A stretch of DNA of 64,000 bases from Perognathus longimembris pacificus (Eukaryota > Chordata > Mammalia > Rodentia > Heteromyidae). This document shows, piece by piece, positions 16,946-39,125 of this stretch. Within the stretch, counting starts at the first letter, position 1, and every line of letters begins with the position of its first letter. The notes under the pieces were generated by a model that did not search any database, had not been told where the DNA came from, and was given only the letters and a program-made list of their open reading frames with translations. The stretch lies in assembly GCF_023159225.1 (NCBI RefSeq), contig NC_063161.1:70646767-70710766 (forward strand), given 5' to 3'. A program made the position numbers and the translations under genes.

Positions 16946-16959
16946 CAATCAAAACACTC

Positions 16960-17740
16960 GAAGCTAAGCGATCCCCACTCCGGAGTCCCCTGGGAGGGAA
17001 AGAAAGACACCTGTCGTTTCTCTGCGTATCCCGGGCGCCCACCGTCCGGCTCCCGCGAGGCTGGGGCCAGCTGCCCAACTCTCCCTGGAAGCCTGGGGCG
17101 ATGGGGCCCCGGCGAGGGCGGCCCGAGGCCGGCCCCGGTTCTCCGGGTTACCCCCGCGCTTCCCCAACCCAAGTGAAAGGCAAGAAACTTCCTCTCCGGG
17201 CGGGAAGCGCCGCCACCGAGGAACAGCACCCGGGAGCCGCACCGAGTGAACCAGAACCGGGGCCGGACACGCGGGGCCCCGAGGGAAGCGGGGATCCCCG
17301 CACCCCGAGTCGGCCTGGCCCACGCCAGCGCCTCCCTCCGCTCTCCCGAGACCCCCGGGGGCGGCCGGACTCACCCTGGGCTGGGATCAGGCCCTACTGG
17401 ACCCCGCCGCGGAACCACACAGGGGGCAGAACAAAGAACGGAAGCTCCCACCCCTTTCGCGTCCGGGTCGTCCCGTGCACCGCCTGGTCCACCCCACTCC
17501 CCTTGCCTGTGTGGTCTCTCTAGGAACTTCGGAGGTCTTCGCCTCTCCGTGGTTGGCTGGCACTGGAGGCTGCTCGGCGGTGTGCGCGGCGCCACCTACT
17601 GGCCGGATGGGGAAGGGCCCAGCGCCGCAGGGGAAATGGACGTGAGTGCTCCTAGACCGCACTACGCATGCTCCACACACCCGTGCGGGGAGACTGTTGG
17701 AGGCTGCCATGTGTCTGCCCCGCGGGGAGGGGTGCAGCAA
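16960..17740 (-). promoter_or_regulatory. ZNF3: CpG island, probable ZNF3 promoter
   Basis: About 780 bp of dense CpG and GC-rich DNA upstream of the ZNF3 start exon and far from the + strand gene COPS6. No ORF here shows domain content. Assignment to ZNF3 rests on position and on conserved gene order. Confidence 0.55.
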
Positions 17741-17839
17741 ATGTGAGCAACTTTGATATCATAAAGTATAATAATTCGTTGATATGAATAATACCCCTAA
17801 ACCAGACACGGTGGCTTAAGCCTGTAATACTAACTACTC

Positions 17840-18520
17840 AGTATTATGGGTTCAAGGAAGGGGGTTCCCCGTCCCTCCAAGAGCCCACCATGCAGAGGCA
17901 ATCTCAGGTTAAAAAAATGGATTTATTGGGTAAGTAAAAAGCGAACTGACTGGCCAGGGACACAGCACAGACTCGGGAGCTGTAACAGTGACCGTACAGG
18001 TCCCAGGTTTGGCACATCAGTTTCAGAAAAACATGTAACACAAAACAGGACAGAGACACAGAGACTTCAGGAAGATTTCTAAGTAACTCCTGCAGCCCAC
18101 ATATACCCTTGACCCTATCAGGAAACAGACCAGAGAGGAAAGCAAGAACAAAAACCATACCAACAACCAATTCCGCTCCAATGGAGCTGACTTGGGACAC
18201 CATGGTGATGAGAGAGCCAGGAGCCAGGACCCAGGACGTGAACATGGAGACACGTGGCATGGTGTAATGGCACCTGAGCTGGCCTGACCCTAAATAGGGT
18301 CAGGTCAGGGGGTTGAGTTACAGGAAGCTCCCAGTCCCAAGCACTTGACTAACAGTTCCAGTAACCTATAGGCCATGTGCCCACCCTGTCTCTTGGGATT
18401 CAGGAACACCCATCACCTGGGGATGGGTCTTCCTTCCAGTAGGAATCCAGGCACACCCATCAAGACAAGAGGCTAGATAGTACAACTCACCTAGTAGCCA
18501 ATGATGATGCTGGCTGGTGA
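17840..18520. repeat. LTR-like non-coding sequence, unclassified
   Basis: A non-SINE stretch with no gene. It contains ATTTATTGGG (AATAAAT on -) and direct phrases 'acacccatca' repeated about 60 bp apart. It looks like an old LTR or part of one, but I found no terminal repeats or target duplication. Confidence 0.25.
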
Positions 18521-18599
18521 CAGAACACCAGCCTTGAGTGAAAAGCTAAGGGAGAGAGATCAGATCGTAAGTTCAAGCCCCTGAGAACTATGACCAAAA

Positions 18600-19270
18600 T
18601 AATAAAATCCCAGTCAGGTGGAATACGGAAATGGACCCGAAGAGTGTGGGTAAAAGGTGAGGTTTAAAGGCTGCATCTGCTTTTATGCCCTCCTCTGAAT
18701 CCTGCAGATTCTACACAAAATGAAATCTTGTAATATCCTGAGTAACTGAGACCTTCACAATTCCCCTTAAGGTAAGAAGCAACTTAAAAGATGGATTTGC
18801 TGGGTCTGAAAATTCACTAAAAGCAAAATAAAAGCTGAATAACCCCACACAACCTCTCTTGCATCTGATGGGAATCTAAAATCCTGAAAATATGAAAGTC
18901 CACTCCTCTCCCACCATCCTCCCCACCCCCACTCCTCCCACACAGTAACAGGTTCCTGAATTCCCCAAAGCAAGGCTGACCCAGGACCTGCTTAGCAGAC
19001 TCCCTGAGCCAGGCCTGCACAGATTACCTTAGGCTCAAACTAAACTTGCAAAGCCCATCCCGAAACTTTTTGTGCCCTCTAACCACCTTCACTCAGGATC
19101 CAACTTAAGTCCCTTCACCCCTGCCCCCCAGCACACCTGGTGTCTCCTGGCTCTCCTCAGGTCCACATGGCATCCCTCTTCAACTTTCCATTAAAGTTGA
19201 TCTGCTCTGTTGAGGTCGCTGTCTCTGCCTGCTTTCATTCTTTTCGCATCCATCTTTTTCCCTAACAGTA
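18600..19270 (+). repeat. Possible old LTR fragment
   Basis: Non-coding, pyrimidine-rich sequence ending in ATTAAAGTTGATCTG then a CT-rich tail and CCCTAACA. This resembles the R-U5 end of an ERV LTR on +. No target duplication was found. Confidence 0.28.
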
Positions 19271-19494
19271 TCTGTGCCCTTCGACCCCAGCCATCCTCTC
19301 AGGTAGTAACTTTACAATCACCTTGGACTGTACAAAAGATGTTTGTGGACCAAGGCAATCTACAGGCAGAACAGCCAAAAGCTCAGGACAGATTACCTCC
19401 CCACCCCCCACCCCCCACACCCATGGTAAAGTGATAACCTGATAGAAACAAAGACTGAACTAATGGTCAACCAGACCATCCCTAACCTGGGATT

Positions 19495-19672
19495 GGGTTG
19501 TTGGTTTTTTTGAGGGGGGGTTTACATTAGGGCTTGAGGTCAGGTCTATTTGCTACCCTTTAGTGTTTTGCTCTCAATGTTGACTTTCCTGAGCTGGCTT
19601 TGAGCCATGATCCTCAGATCTCAGCCTCCTGAGTAGCTAGGTTGACAGGTGTGAGCCTCTGGTGCCGTCCCT
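19495..19672 (-). repeat. Type B SINE fragment
   Basis: Head half is clear. Confidence 0.6.
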
Positions 19673-20074
19673 GGGACTGTTTGAATTATGAATGCCTATG
19701 TAACCTGAAGCCAATGTCTGCACCCTGGAAGATGGCTTCCCATGATTACCATGTAATACACTTTCTTTCTCTGCCCTTCATCATGTCTATTTGACACATA
19801 TCACTGGAGGCCTGGGAGGCAGTCTGTGCTGAGCTTCTGGCATTTTTGGCCTTTGCCACAAGATTATCAGTGTATCAGTGAAGCCTCAAGTGGTAGATTG
19901 CAAAGTAACTACAGGAGAGAATGGCTCAGATCAGAGGGTACAGATGCAAAGAGAGGGGGCTGGGTGTCTAGTTTCCATCCTGCTTTTATGTCCCAACAAA
20001 ATCAGCTTGTGTGTGTGTACACATGCACCTGCTCCAGTGTTGGGAACTCTTAACTTTTTTCACCCAAGGTTGGT

Positions 20075-20430
20075 GTTCTACCACTTGAGTCACGCTCTAC
20101 TTCTGTCTTTTGTTTTGGCCAGTCCTGGGGCTTGAACTCAGGGCCTGAGCACTGTCCTGGCTTCTTTTTGCTCAAGGCTATAGCACTCTACCACTTGACA
20201 CACAGAGCCACTTCTGGCTTTTTCTGTATATGTGGTACTGAGGAATCAAACATGCACACTAGGCAAGCACTTTACCACTAGGCCACATTCCTGGCCTCAA
20301 CACTTCTGGCTTTTTTGCTGGGTCATTGGAGATAAGAGTATCACAGACTTTCCTTCCCAGGCTAGCTTTGAACCACAGTTGTCAGATCTCAGCTTCCTGA
20401 GTAGGTAGGATTACAGGCCAGTGCCTGGCA
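20075..20430 (-). repeat. Type A SINE inserted in a type B SINE
   Basis: The type A copy (about 20118-20300) splits a minus type B copy whose parts lie on either side, a nested insertion. Confidence 0.6.
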
Positions 20431-21064
20431 GTCTCCCATGTTTTCATTGCCTTTCTACCCAAATAGATACTAGATATTGTTGGGGCATATGCTGAGGCTT
20501 TTCCAGTTGCTTCTACTGTTTCAAAGAACTCTCCTGTATAGAGACTGAAACTGGGTTTTTAAACCTCAGGCCCAAAGTCCAGGAGTCCCACATTAGATCT
20601 ACTTGCCCCTATATGCCCAGGCAGAGAAAGATTTATTACACGGCAGCCATGAGAAGCGGGAAGAGAGAGTACTTCAGTACATCTTCAGCCAGTGGTACTG
20701 ACATTGGCTTCAGGTTAAATAGACAGAATTGGGGGCAGAGTGGCAAAGATATGTGTAGTTAAAACAGTCCCAAGTGGCAGGCATGGCCCCGTTGCCCATT
20801 AGCTGAGTCTCTGAAAGGAGTTCCAGAGGAGTTATCACTTTACCTCTGCAGGAACAAGTTGCCTGGCAAACTTCTCCTGACTTTGTGGCTGTCTTCTTTT
20901 TAAGATGACAAGAAGGCAATGCTTGTTTGAGGAGCAACCTGCCTTGTGTCACAAGATACTATCTTTCCTGGAGCCCAAAGTGATTATAAAGCGACAGAAG
21001 CAAAGAACAGCTCAGATCAAAGGGACAGTTCATTCACAGGGCCCAGCAAAAGCATCTTTTATTA

Positions 21065-21310
21065 TTTTTTTTTATTGTGGTAGGCCTAGGGCTTGAACTC
21101 AGGGCCTGGGCTCTGTCTCTGGGTTTTGCTCAAGGCTAGCATTCTACCCCTAGAGCTACAGCTCTACTTCTGGCTTTTGTGTGTGGTGGTGGTGGTTAAT
21201 TCAGCATGAGTCTCATGGAATTTTTTGCTGGAGCTGGCTTTGAACATTGATCTTCAAACCTCGGTCTCCTGAGTAGCTAGGACTACAGGTTGAGCTACAG
21301 ATGCCTGCCT
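21065..21310 (-). repeat. Type B SINE
   Basis: Diverged; followed by another type A copy. Confidence 0.6.
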
Positions 21311-21334
21311 AATAAGCATCTTTTGTCCATCCCT

Positions 21335-21535
21335 CCGCCCCCCCCCCCCTTTGGGGTTTGGACTCAGGGCCTGAGCACTGTCCCTGGCTTCTTTTTGCTC
21401 AAGGCTAGCACTCTGCCACTTTAGCCACGGTGCCACTTCTGGCCTTTTCTGTTTATGTGGTGCTGAGGAATCAAATTCAGGGCTTCAGGCCTGCTAGGCA
21501 AGCATTCTACAGCTAGGCCACATTCCCAGCCAGTG
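21335..21535 (-). repeat. Type A SINE
   Basis: Preceded by a C-rich run on +. Confidence 0.7.
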
Positions 21536-21614
21536 ATAAGCATCTTTTAGGCTGCCTCTTTATTGGGATGGCCACTTCCCCTTCTCTTCTTCCACTTCAA
21601 CCACCCTCCCAACA

Positions 21615-21765
21615 AGTAAGGTGTGGTGGTTCACACCTGTAATCCCAGTACATGAGAGGTAGAGGCACAAGGATCATGAGGTCAAGGCCAATATAGTCTA
21701 CATAATGATGGGAAAGAGTCTCAATGAAACTGGAATTTCAGGCAGGAACAACAACAACAACAAAC
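21615..21765 (+). repeat. B1-like SINE with (CAA)n end
   Basis: 'ggtggttcacacctgtaatc' head, ending in an 'acaacaacaac' tail. Confidence 0.6.
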
Positions 21766-22379
21766 AGGTTCCGTGGATCCTAATCAGATGAGATTTGTCC
21801 AGCCATCCCCACAAGCCAATTAAAGATGCCAGCAGTGATGAACAGAGAAGAGGTATACTCAGATGCGACCAGGAAGATTAAGGGGCACTGTGATGCTGAG
21901 CTGACTTTTGTCTTCGGGGCAGTTCTTTTTTTAGTTATTGAGGGCAAAGGCAGGGCAGGAATCCATAGTTAGGACAGTCGTGGACAAATAGAGCCTGGCT
22001 GATCGTGATTGCCGTCTCCGGAAGAGTTCCGGAGAAGCTGTTGCGGCTTTCCCACTGGTGCAGAACCGGAACGGGATGCCTGGAGACTGGTCTCCCTGAG
22101 CTTTGAAGTGTTTGCTTCAAGATAGGAGGAGGGCTCTCTGTCTGAGGGGCAATTTACCCTCTGCCACAAGATGTTTCTCAGTGAGTCCTGTCCTGGCAGC
22201 GCTAGGGAGTTGGGCAGTGCAGCCAGGAATGGTTCAGATCCACGGGGGGCACAGATACAAAGGGGGGAGCTGGGCGCCAATCCACCAGCCCAGGTATTAG
22301 CCATCTTTGAAGCTGTCTCGCACGTCAAAACGAAGAACGAAAACACCGAGAATTCCAAAAGGAGAAAAGGGATTCCAGC

Positions 22380-23001
22380 TCCGCTTGAAGGCCGGGCCGT
22401 GGCCCCTGTGCTCAGGAGAGGCCGTGTGCCGGCGCCGCTGCACACCCTGGAAAAGCAGCTGCGCAGGCCCGGCGCCCCGCCCGGCGGCTCCCACCGGCAT
22501 CCCAGCTGCTCCGGGGGCGCAGAGCTGAGGATCAAGGGTCGAAGCCAGCCCGGCAGGAAAGTCCGTGAGACTCTTCTCTCTCCAATAAACCAACGAGAAA
22601 GCCACAAGTGGAGCCGAGGTTCAAGGGGTAGAGCGCCAACCTCGAGCTAAAAAAGCTCGGGGCCAGCGCCGAGGCCCTGAGTTCAAGCCCCCGGACCAGC
22701 AATCAACAACAACAACCGAGAAACACAAACGCCAGGCATCCTCATCCCAACGGAGCCAACCCGGGGCGAAGCGCCGTCCCCCAAGCACCCGCTCCGAGGC
22801 TGGGAGGACCCGCGCCGAAATCCGGGTCCCGCCGCGCCCCAATGTCCCTAGCGCGAACTCGCACGCCCCACCTCCGCCCTGTCCGATCCCGTCTCCCCTC
22901 CGCGGTTCCCAGCGCCTGGCACACACTGCGCATGCGCAGCTCGCCGCCGACGGAAGCCGCGAAGGAAGGGGGCGGGGCCGGGGCTGGCGGGCGCGGGGAA
23001 A
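22380..23001 (+). promoter_or_regulatory. COPS6: COPS6 CpG-island promoter with NRF1 site
   Basis: CpG-dense DNA leads into the COPS6 ATG. A perfect palindromic NRF1-type site TGCGCATGCGCA lies at 22927-22938, 64 bp before the start codon. GGGGCGGGG follows at about 22970-22980. No TATA box is evident, as usual for housekeeping promoters. Confidence 0.65.
22515..22715 (+). repeat. Type B SINE in the COPS6 CpG island
   Basis: An unusually CpG-rich SINE copy, consistent with protection from CpG decay inside an unmethylated island. Confidence 0.65.
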
Positions 23002-25762
<2,761 letters not shown>

Positions 25763-25852
25763 AGAGGTTACTTGAAGGGATCGTGCCCAGAGGGCACTGG
25801 TAATGCCCAAAGGGGCCGGGCACTACCTCCTTTCAGAGGAACTGCTGTCATT

Positions 25853-25858
25853 AATAAA
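25853..25858 (+). terminator. COPS6: COPS6 polyadenylation signal AATAAA
   Basis: AATAAA about 90 bases past the stop, giving a very short 3' UTR. About 490 bp separate it from the convergent MCM7 signal. Confidence 0.8.
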
Positions 25859-26345
25859 GGGGGAACAGCCCTCAGCACCTTCCTGTGACTTTGTCCTCTG
25901 TTCCCCTCACCTAGTCTCAACCAGGACCTTAGTTCCAGCTTTGTTCAGAGCTAGAATCCCTTGTCATCAACAGTTTTTCCAGTGACCAAGTTCATCCCTC
26001 TGACACAATCCCTTGTTCAGCCATAGAACCATCTTTCCATATGGAGTCAGGCTGCCTGCTTCTACCTAAGTGGCATTTACTCTTAGTGTTACCCTGTAAA
26101 CATGACATGTGACAGTTTTCTTTCCCAAGCTGTCATTTACATTTTACACATGGAATAATGGAAGGTGTCCTGTGGGTACTGGACATCTTAAGCCGTGCTG
26201 TGCCTCAGGTGTGTCAGTGCTTGACTAGCAGAGTGTAAACTTCACACAGTACACTAGATGTGATAGGATAGTTTAAGGGAGAGACAATTACAAACTCCAC
26301 AATGCTCTGTATAAATAAGTCAGGCCTAAGCCAGATAAACATACT

Positions 26346-26351
26346 TTTATT
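26346..26351 (-). terminator. MCM7: MCM7 polyadenylation signal
   Basis: AATAAA on the minus strand about 130 bases beyond the MCM7 stop codon. Confidence 0.75.
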
Positions 26352-26478
26352 AGCAAAAAGAATAAATCAAATGTAGCATGAGAAAAATGGGTCTCATCTC
26401 CCTTTGAGGGCACTGTGGTAGCCTGAGCAGGGCAGGGCAGCACTGTCCGGTGCCCCCAGTGTCCTGAGCAGGCTGCAG

Positions 26479-33819
<7,341 letters not shown>

Positions 33820-34232
33820 CGCCGCTGGAGACCCTGCCGCAGCAATTGGCGGGCTTAGTTGTTTCACTTGCGGGAAGCCGCGTACGTTCGTGCAGTGGAC
33901 TGAGGCTGGCCAACTGAAATTGGCGCGAAACGTCCCCTCCCATGTGACCGGGCACGCTGCGTGCGTGCCAATCGGAATAGACGGCCCTCCGTCCCCTACC
34001 TGCCCTCCTCTGGCTCCAGCCTTAGCCAATCACTGGGCGTGCTCGGGCTGAGTGACAGAAGAGCGGTGGGCGGGGCGGGGAGGAATGGCCGAAGGTTTTC
34101 CCGCGGTCGTAGCCGGCTTGGGCGGAGGAGAGTCGCTCTTAAAGGGCTAGCCTACGTTCGTCCTTTTGTTCCTGGCCCGAAGGCGGGGCAGCCCAACTTT
34201 AACCGTCCTTCGGTCTAGTCTCCAGAACGGCC
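33820..34232. promoter_or_regulatory. Bidirectional MCM7 / AP4M1 promoter
   Basis: The two start codons are 414 bp apart, head to head. The gap has an E2F site TTGGCGCGAAA at 33920-33930 (TTTCGCGCCAA on the MCM7 strand). CCAAT boxes lie at about 33966-33970 and 34026-34030, and an inverted one (ATTGG) near 33843. E2F control of MCM7 at G1/S is established for mammals. No TATA box is seen on either strand. Confidence 0.75.
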
Positions 34233-37200
34233 ATGATTTCCCAGTTCTTCATCCTGTCGTCCAAGGGGGACCCGCTTATCTATAAAGACTGTATCCTTGG
34301 CCTGCGGGGCGGGAGTGGAATGGCTGGGTGGAAGTGGAACCTAGAACCCGTCTGTGTCGCCAGCCCCTTAACTGTCCTCCCACCTGGCCAGTTCGCGGGG
34401 ACACTGGTGGTCTGGACGTGGCCGAGCTCTTCTACCGGAAGCTGACGGGACTGCCTGGGGACGAGTCCCCGGTTGTCATGGTAACCTCGGGGCGGGCCGG
34501 TGGGAGGCTGCGGGCTGGTCAGGCCTGGTGGTTGCCCCACCTACCCCTCCTTTTGGGGGTTGCTTCCTTGGAAGCTTCCTGCGGGGGACTGGGAGGGGCG
34601 GGCCGCGATCGGTCAAACCAAAGCTCACCGAGTACTCAGCACACGCCAGTACCGTGCATTCCACCTCTGACCACCGTAGTTCTTGGGTAGGATACCATGG
34701 TTAACTCCCTTGACACAATAGGAAGCCAGGCCTTGGGGAGGCTTCAGGAACGTCCTAGGCGCTTTGCTGACGACTGGCAGGGACATCAGGCCACAGTCGT
34801 TGGCGTGTGTGTGTGTGTGTGTGTGTCTTTCGGGACTGTGGCTTGAACTCAGGGCCTGGACACTGTCCCTTAGCTGTTTCACTCTAGGCTGGTGCTCCAC
34901 CGCTTGAGCCACAGCTCCACTTGCAGCTTTTTTTGGTGGTTAATTGGAAAGTCTCACAGACTTTTCTGAGCAGGCTGATTTGGAACCTCAGTCCTCAGAT
35001 TCCAAGCCTACTGAGTAGCTAGGATGACGTGAGCCACCAGCACCCAACTCTCTCCTGTGTCCTTGATCATTAATGACAGCCCTCTTCCTAATGCCTTTTC
35101 TTTCTACCAGCATCACGGTGACAGACACTTCATTCACATCAGACACAGCAGCCTCTATTTGGTGGCTACTACTTTTGAAAATGTCTCTCCCTTTGGCCTG
35201 CTAGAGTTGCTCTCCAGGTGAGAAGGGCTGAGCCAGCCACCTGGGAGTAGGACCTACGAAGATTATTAGCATGTACACATTCTGCCCCGTTTTCTCAGGT
35301 TAGCCACTCTCCTGGGTGATTACTGCGGCACTATCAGCGAGGGGACCATTTCCCGCAATGTGGCTCTTGTCTATGAACTCCTAGATGAGGTTTTGGTAAG
35401 GCCCAAGGACTCCTCTTATTCCCTGACCCCTGAAGACATACCTATTCACTCTTCCCCCATGGGGTTCTCTAGTTGGGTAGCTAAATCCACTCCTTTTGCA
35501 CCCTTCCCCTTCATTAGGACTATGGCTATGTACAGACTACATCCACAGAGATGCTGAAGAACTTCATTCAGACAGAAGCTGTGGTCAGCAAGCCTTTCAG
35601 CCTCTTTGACCTCAGCAGCGTTGGCTTGGTCAGTAGCCAGAAAGAAGGGACAACCACTACAAGGTTGGCTGGGAGCATCAAAGCTGACTATTGCTTGCTT
35701 TGGGTGTTTTACAGTTTGGGGCGGAGACCCAACAGAGCAAAGTGGCCCCCAGCAGTGCAGCCGGCCGCCCAGTCCTGTCCAGCCGCTCTGACCAGGTAAG
35801 GGAGGGATCAGTGCAGTCAGGCTTTCTGTTTTTGATTTTTTTTCCCCTGGGACCCTGGCGTCCCCGCCCCTGGTACCATATTTTCCACTTCCCTAGACAC
35901 CCTCCTTCACATGGTGTTCCTTCTCCAGGGTCTTGCTTCAATTACTTTGTCCTTTCTGCCTTAAAAAAGTCTTTTTGTTTTGTGTGTATGTGTGTGTTTT
36001 GTTTTGTTGTTGTTTTTTTAATAGCTGGGAATGTGGCTTAATGGTATAGTGTTTGCCTAGCATGCATGAAGCCCTGGGTTTGATTCCTCAGTACCACATA
36101 AACAAAAAAAGCTGGTGCTGTATTTCAATTGGTAGAATGCTAACCTTGAACAAAAGCAGCTGGAGGGGGGGCTGGGAACATGGCTTAGCGGTAGAGTGCT
36201 CGCCTAGCATGCATGAAGTCCTGGCAGAATGCTAGCCTTGAGCAAAAAGAAGCCATGGACAGTGATCAGGCCCTGAGTCCAAGCCCCAGGACTGGCAAAA
36301 AACAAACAACAAAAGCTCAGGAATAGTGCCCAGGCCCTTAGTTCAAGCCCCAAGACTTGGTGCTGGTATTGGGGCTAAACCCAAGGTCTCCAGCTCTTAC
36401 TTAGCTTTTTTCACTCAAGGTTGGATCCGGCTTTTTGCTAGTTAATTGGAGATGAGGTTTTTGGATTTGTTTGCCCGGACTGGCTTTGAACCTTGACCCT
36501 AGATCTCAGCCTCCACTATCTATTTTAGTTCACAAGCCCTCTCCCTCTGCTCACCAAATCCTCTCTTCCTCAGAGCCAAAAGAATGAAGTTTTTTTGGAT
36601 GTTGTAGAGAGACTGTCCGTGCTGATAGCATCTAATGTAAGTTTGAGCTCCCCGCCCCAGAGCTGAAGACAGTCAACTGGTATTTGGCAGTGGGTAGGGA
36701 GATGAGGACTGGGCCTAACCTCCCTGCCTCTCCCAGGGCTCCCAGCTGAAGGTGGACGTGCAGGGAGAGATCCGACTCAAGAGTTTCTTGCCCAGTGGCT
36801 CTGGTGAGGACCTGGGGTTGAGCATGGGACAGGCTGTCTGGTGGCATACGTGGTATTTGCTGCCCTTTTCCTGATGTTATTTCTTCCAACAGAGATACGC
36901 ATCGGCTTGACAGAAGAGTTTTGTGTGGGCAAGTCAGAACTGAGAGGTGAGAACTTTAGTCTTTCCTAGGGGAAGTCACTGCCAAAGGTTTCATGGAGAA
37001 AATCAGAAACAGGCGGAGTGGCTCATGCCTGTCACCCTAGCTCCTCAGGAGGCTGAGACTGAGAATGGCACCTCAAAGCCAACCCAGGCAGTAAAGTCTG
37101 AGAGATTCTTTATCTCTAATTAATGACCAAAAAGCCAGAAGTGGCATTGTGGCTCAAAGTGGTAGAGCACTAGCTATTAGCACAAAAGCTTATGGACAGT

Positions 37201-38921
37201 GCTCAGGCCCTGAGTTCAAGTCCCGAGAGAGAGAAAAACAGAAATATTCTCCCCTCTCCCTGCCTTTTTTCTCCTGAAGTGTGGGTCTTTCTCTCTGCAG
37301 GTTATGGGCCAGGAATCCGAGTTGATGAAGTCTCATTTCACAGCTCTGTAAACCTGGAAGAGTTTGAGTCTCATCGGATCCTCCGCTTGCAGCCTCCTCA
37401 GGGCGAGGTCAGGATCAGGGTGGACAAGGGTGGTCCATCTACCTCAGGGGCAGGAGGCAGTGCAGATGTGACACCAGGCTGACCTCCTTCCTCTCTGGTC
37501 TCAGCTGACTGTGATGCGGTACCAACTGTCCGATGACCTCCCCTGCCCGCTACCCTTCCGGCTCTTTCCCTCTGTGCAGTGGGACCGAGGCTCAGGCCGG
37601 TGAGACCATTTTCTGTATTCTAGGACTACTCTGGAAGCTAGGCCAGGAGTAAGACGTGTCCTGAAGGGTGGTGGTATAGAAGCTGGAAAGACTCTGCTGA
37701 GCCTGGCTATTCTGGCCTGACTCCTTTGGGTACAACCTACACAGCCTCACAGGGAGACCCTGGGTAACAACTGGTGAGATATCTATTGCATAAGCCCCAA
37801 GTACTGGTATTCTGTTCTCTGCAATAGGCTCCAGGTTTATCTGAAGTTACGCTGTGACCTGCCCCCAAAGAGGTAAGAGAGCTGCCCAGAGCCAGAGTCA
37901 GCAGCAACAGGCTTTTTCCTTCAGACTCATAAGAAGCCACTAGAATCTGAGGCCTTAGCATTTTGGGAAGAAGTGGGGGGTGGGGATGCACTTGTTCTAT
38001 GTTCCATGGTGACATTAAAGGAACAGTGCAAGGTGGGCCCTGGTGGCTCACACCTGTAATCCTAGCTACTCAGAGAATCACAGTTAGATGTCAGCAAGGG
38101 CAGAAAAATCCATGAGACTCTAATCTCCAGTTAACCAGCAAAAAGCAAGAAGTGGAACTGTGACTCAAGTGGTTAAGAGCACCAGCCTTCAGTGAAAAAA
38201 CTAAGGAATAGTTCACAAGGCCCTGAGTTCAAGCCTCAACACTGATACAAACAAAATAGTGGAGCACTATCTTCTTAGGGATGACTATCTGTGCTTTTCT
38301 TTGCAGCCAAGCTCTCCACGTCCGACTGCACCTTCCCCTGCCCAGAGGGGTGGTCAGGTTAGTGCCAGCTTCCTTGGGGTGGAGTGCAAATGGCAAGCAA
38401 GGCAAAGCTGAGCTGAGCACTTTTCTCTCCCTTCCCTTCCTCCAGCCTGTCTCAAGAGCTGAGCAGCCCGGAGCAGAAGGCAGAGCTGGGAGAGGGGGCC
38501 CTGCACTGGAACCTGCCCCGGGTACAAGGAGGATCTCAGCTCTCAGGCCTTTTCCAGGTATCCACTGTCCCAACTCTTGTTCTAGGCTGCACCTTCCCTC
38601 CCTCGAGCCCCTGCCCTCCCGGTGCAGCTGCTCTGCCTCTGCCACCAGCATGAACTGACACCAGCCTCAGGGCCCTTTTGTCTTCTTTCCTCGCAGATGG
38701 ATGTCCCTAGCCTGCCAGGGCCTCCCAGCCAGGGGCCTGCCACCTCTGCACCCCCGCTGGGGCTAGGCCCAGCCAGCCTCTCCTTTGAACTCCCCAGGCA
38801 CACGTGCTCAGGCCTCCAAGTTCGATTCCTCAGGCTGTCCTTCAGCCCTTGTGGAAACGCCAATCCCCACAAGTGGGTGCGTCACCTAAGCCACAGTGAT
38901 GCCTACGTCATTCGGATCTGA
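34233..38921 (+). CDS. AP4M1: AP-4 complex subunit mu-1
   Basis: Fifteen coding exons: 34233-34290, 34392-34480, 35111-35217, 35299-35395, 35518-35628, 35715-35795, 36574-36636, 36737-36803, 36893-36946, 37301-37407, 37505-37599, 37828-37872, 38307-38357, 38446-38557 and 38697-38921. They join in frame to 453 aa, the human length. The N terminus [19 protein letters not shown] is the longin-like mu domain (about 1-140). The C-terminal mu-homology domain runs from about 185 ([16 protein letters not shown]) to the end (SDAYVIRI) and binds tyrosine-based cargo signals. Role: medium chain of the AP-4 coat at the trans-Golgi network, e.g. ATG9A export. No canonical AATAAA was found between its stop and TAF6. 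Confidence 0.97.
34804..35050 (-). repeat. (GT)n plus type B SINE, AP4M1 intron
   Basis: GT tract 34804-34827 at the SINE tail end. Confidence 0.7.
36020..36520. repeat. Nested type A and type B SINEs, AP4M1 intron
   Basis: Two type A copies (+), the second inserted in the first at about 36166-36300, then a minus type B fragment. Confidence 0.6.
37010..37230 (+). repeat. Type B SINE, AP4M1 intron
   Basis: Full head and tail. Confidence 0.7.
38032..38252 (+). repeat. Type B SINE, AP4M1 intron
   Basis: Ends about 50 bp before coding exon 13. Confidence 0.7.
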
Positions 38922-39119
38922 GGCTGCCTAGACCATGATGCGGGCAGCAAAGGCAGCAGGCAGTTGAAAAAGAAAAGGACGTTTTCTTTCCAGGCTTCTG
39001 GCCTGCCATGGATCATCTGGGCACAAGGAATTCCAAATCCTAAGAAGCCCAGAGGGCTCTGTAGACTCGCCCCTTCCACGGCAGGTGACGTGGAAGGCCA
39101 ACAACTTACAAATCAAATG

Positions 39120-39125
39120 TTTATT
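39120..39125 (-). terminator. TAF6: TAF6 polyadenylation signal
   Basis: AATAAA on minus about 125 bases past the TAF6 stop. It lies inside the 327-bp tail-to-tail gap with AP4M1, so the 3' ends of the two genes are very close or overlap. Confidence 0.75.

Larger units (their letters stand above)
19275..22295. repeat. Cluster of related LTR-like fragments (MaLR-like?)
   Basis: Pieces at about 19270-19430 (+), 19850-20000 (-), 20590-21060 (-) and 21870-22290 (-) share words such as GTATCTGTGCCC (or its complement), 'gccacaagat' and 'ctcagatc'. Two minus-oriented copies align loosely over about 110 bp. No gene is seen here. Intervening sequence is SINEs, listed separately. Confidence 0.35.

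Noticed and set aside
21969..22650. Long overlapping ORFs on both strands before COPS6
   Set aside because: They cross a CpG-rich LTR fragment and a SINE, have no domain and no splice logic.
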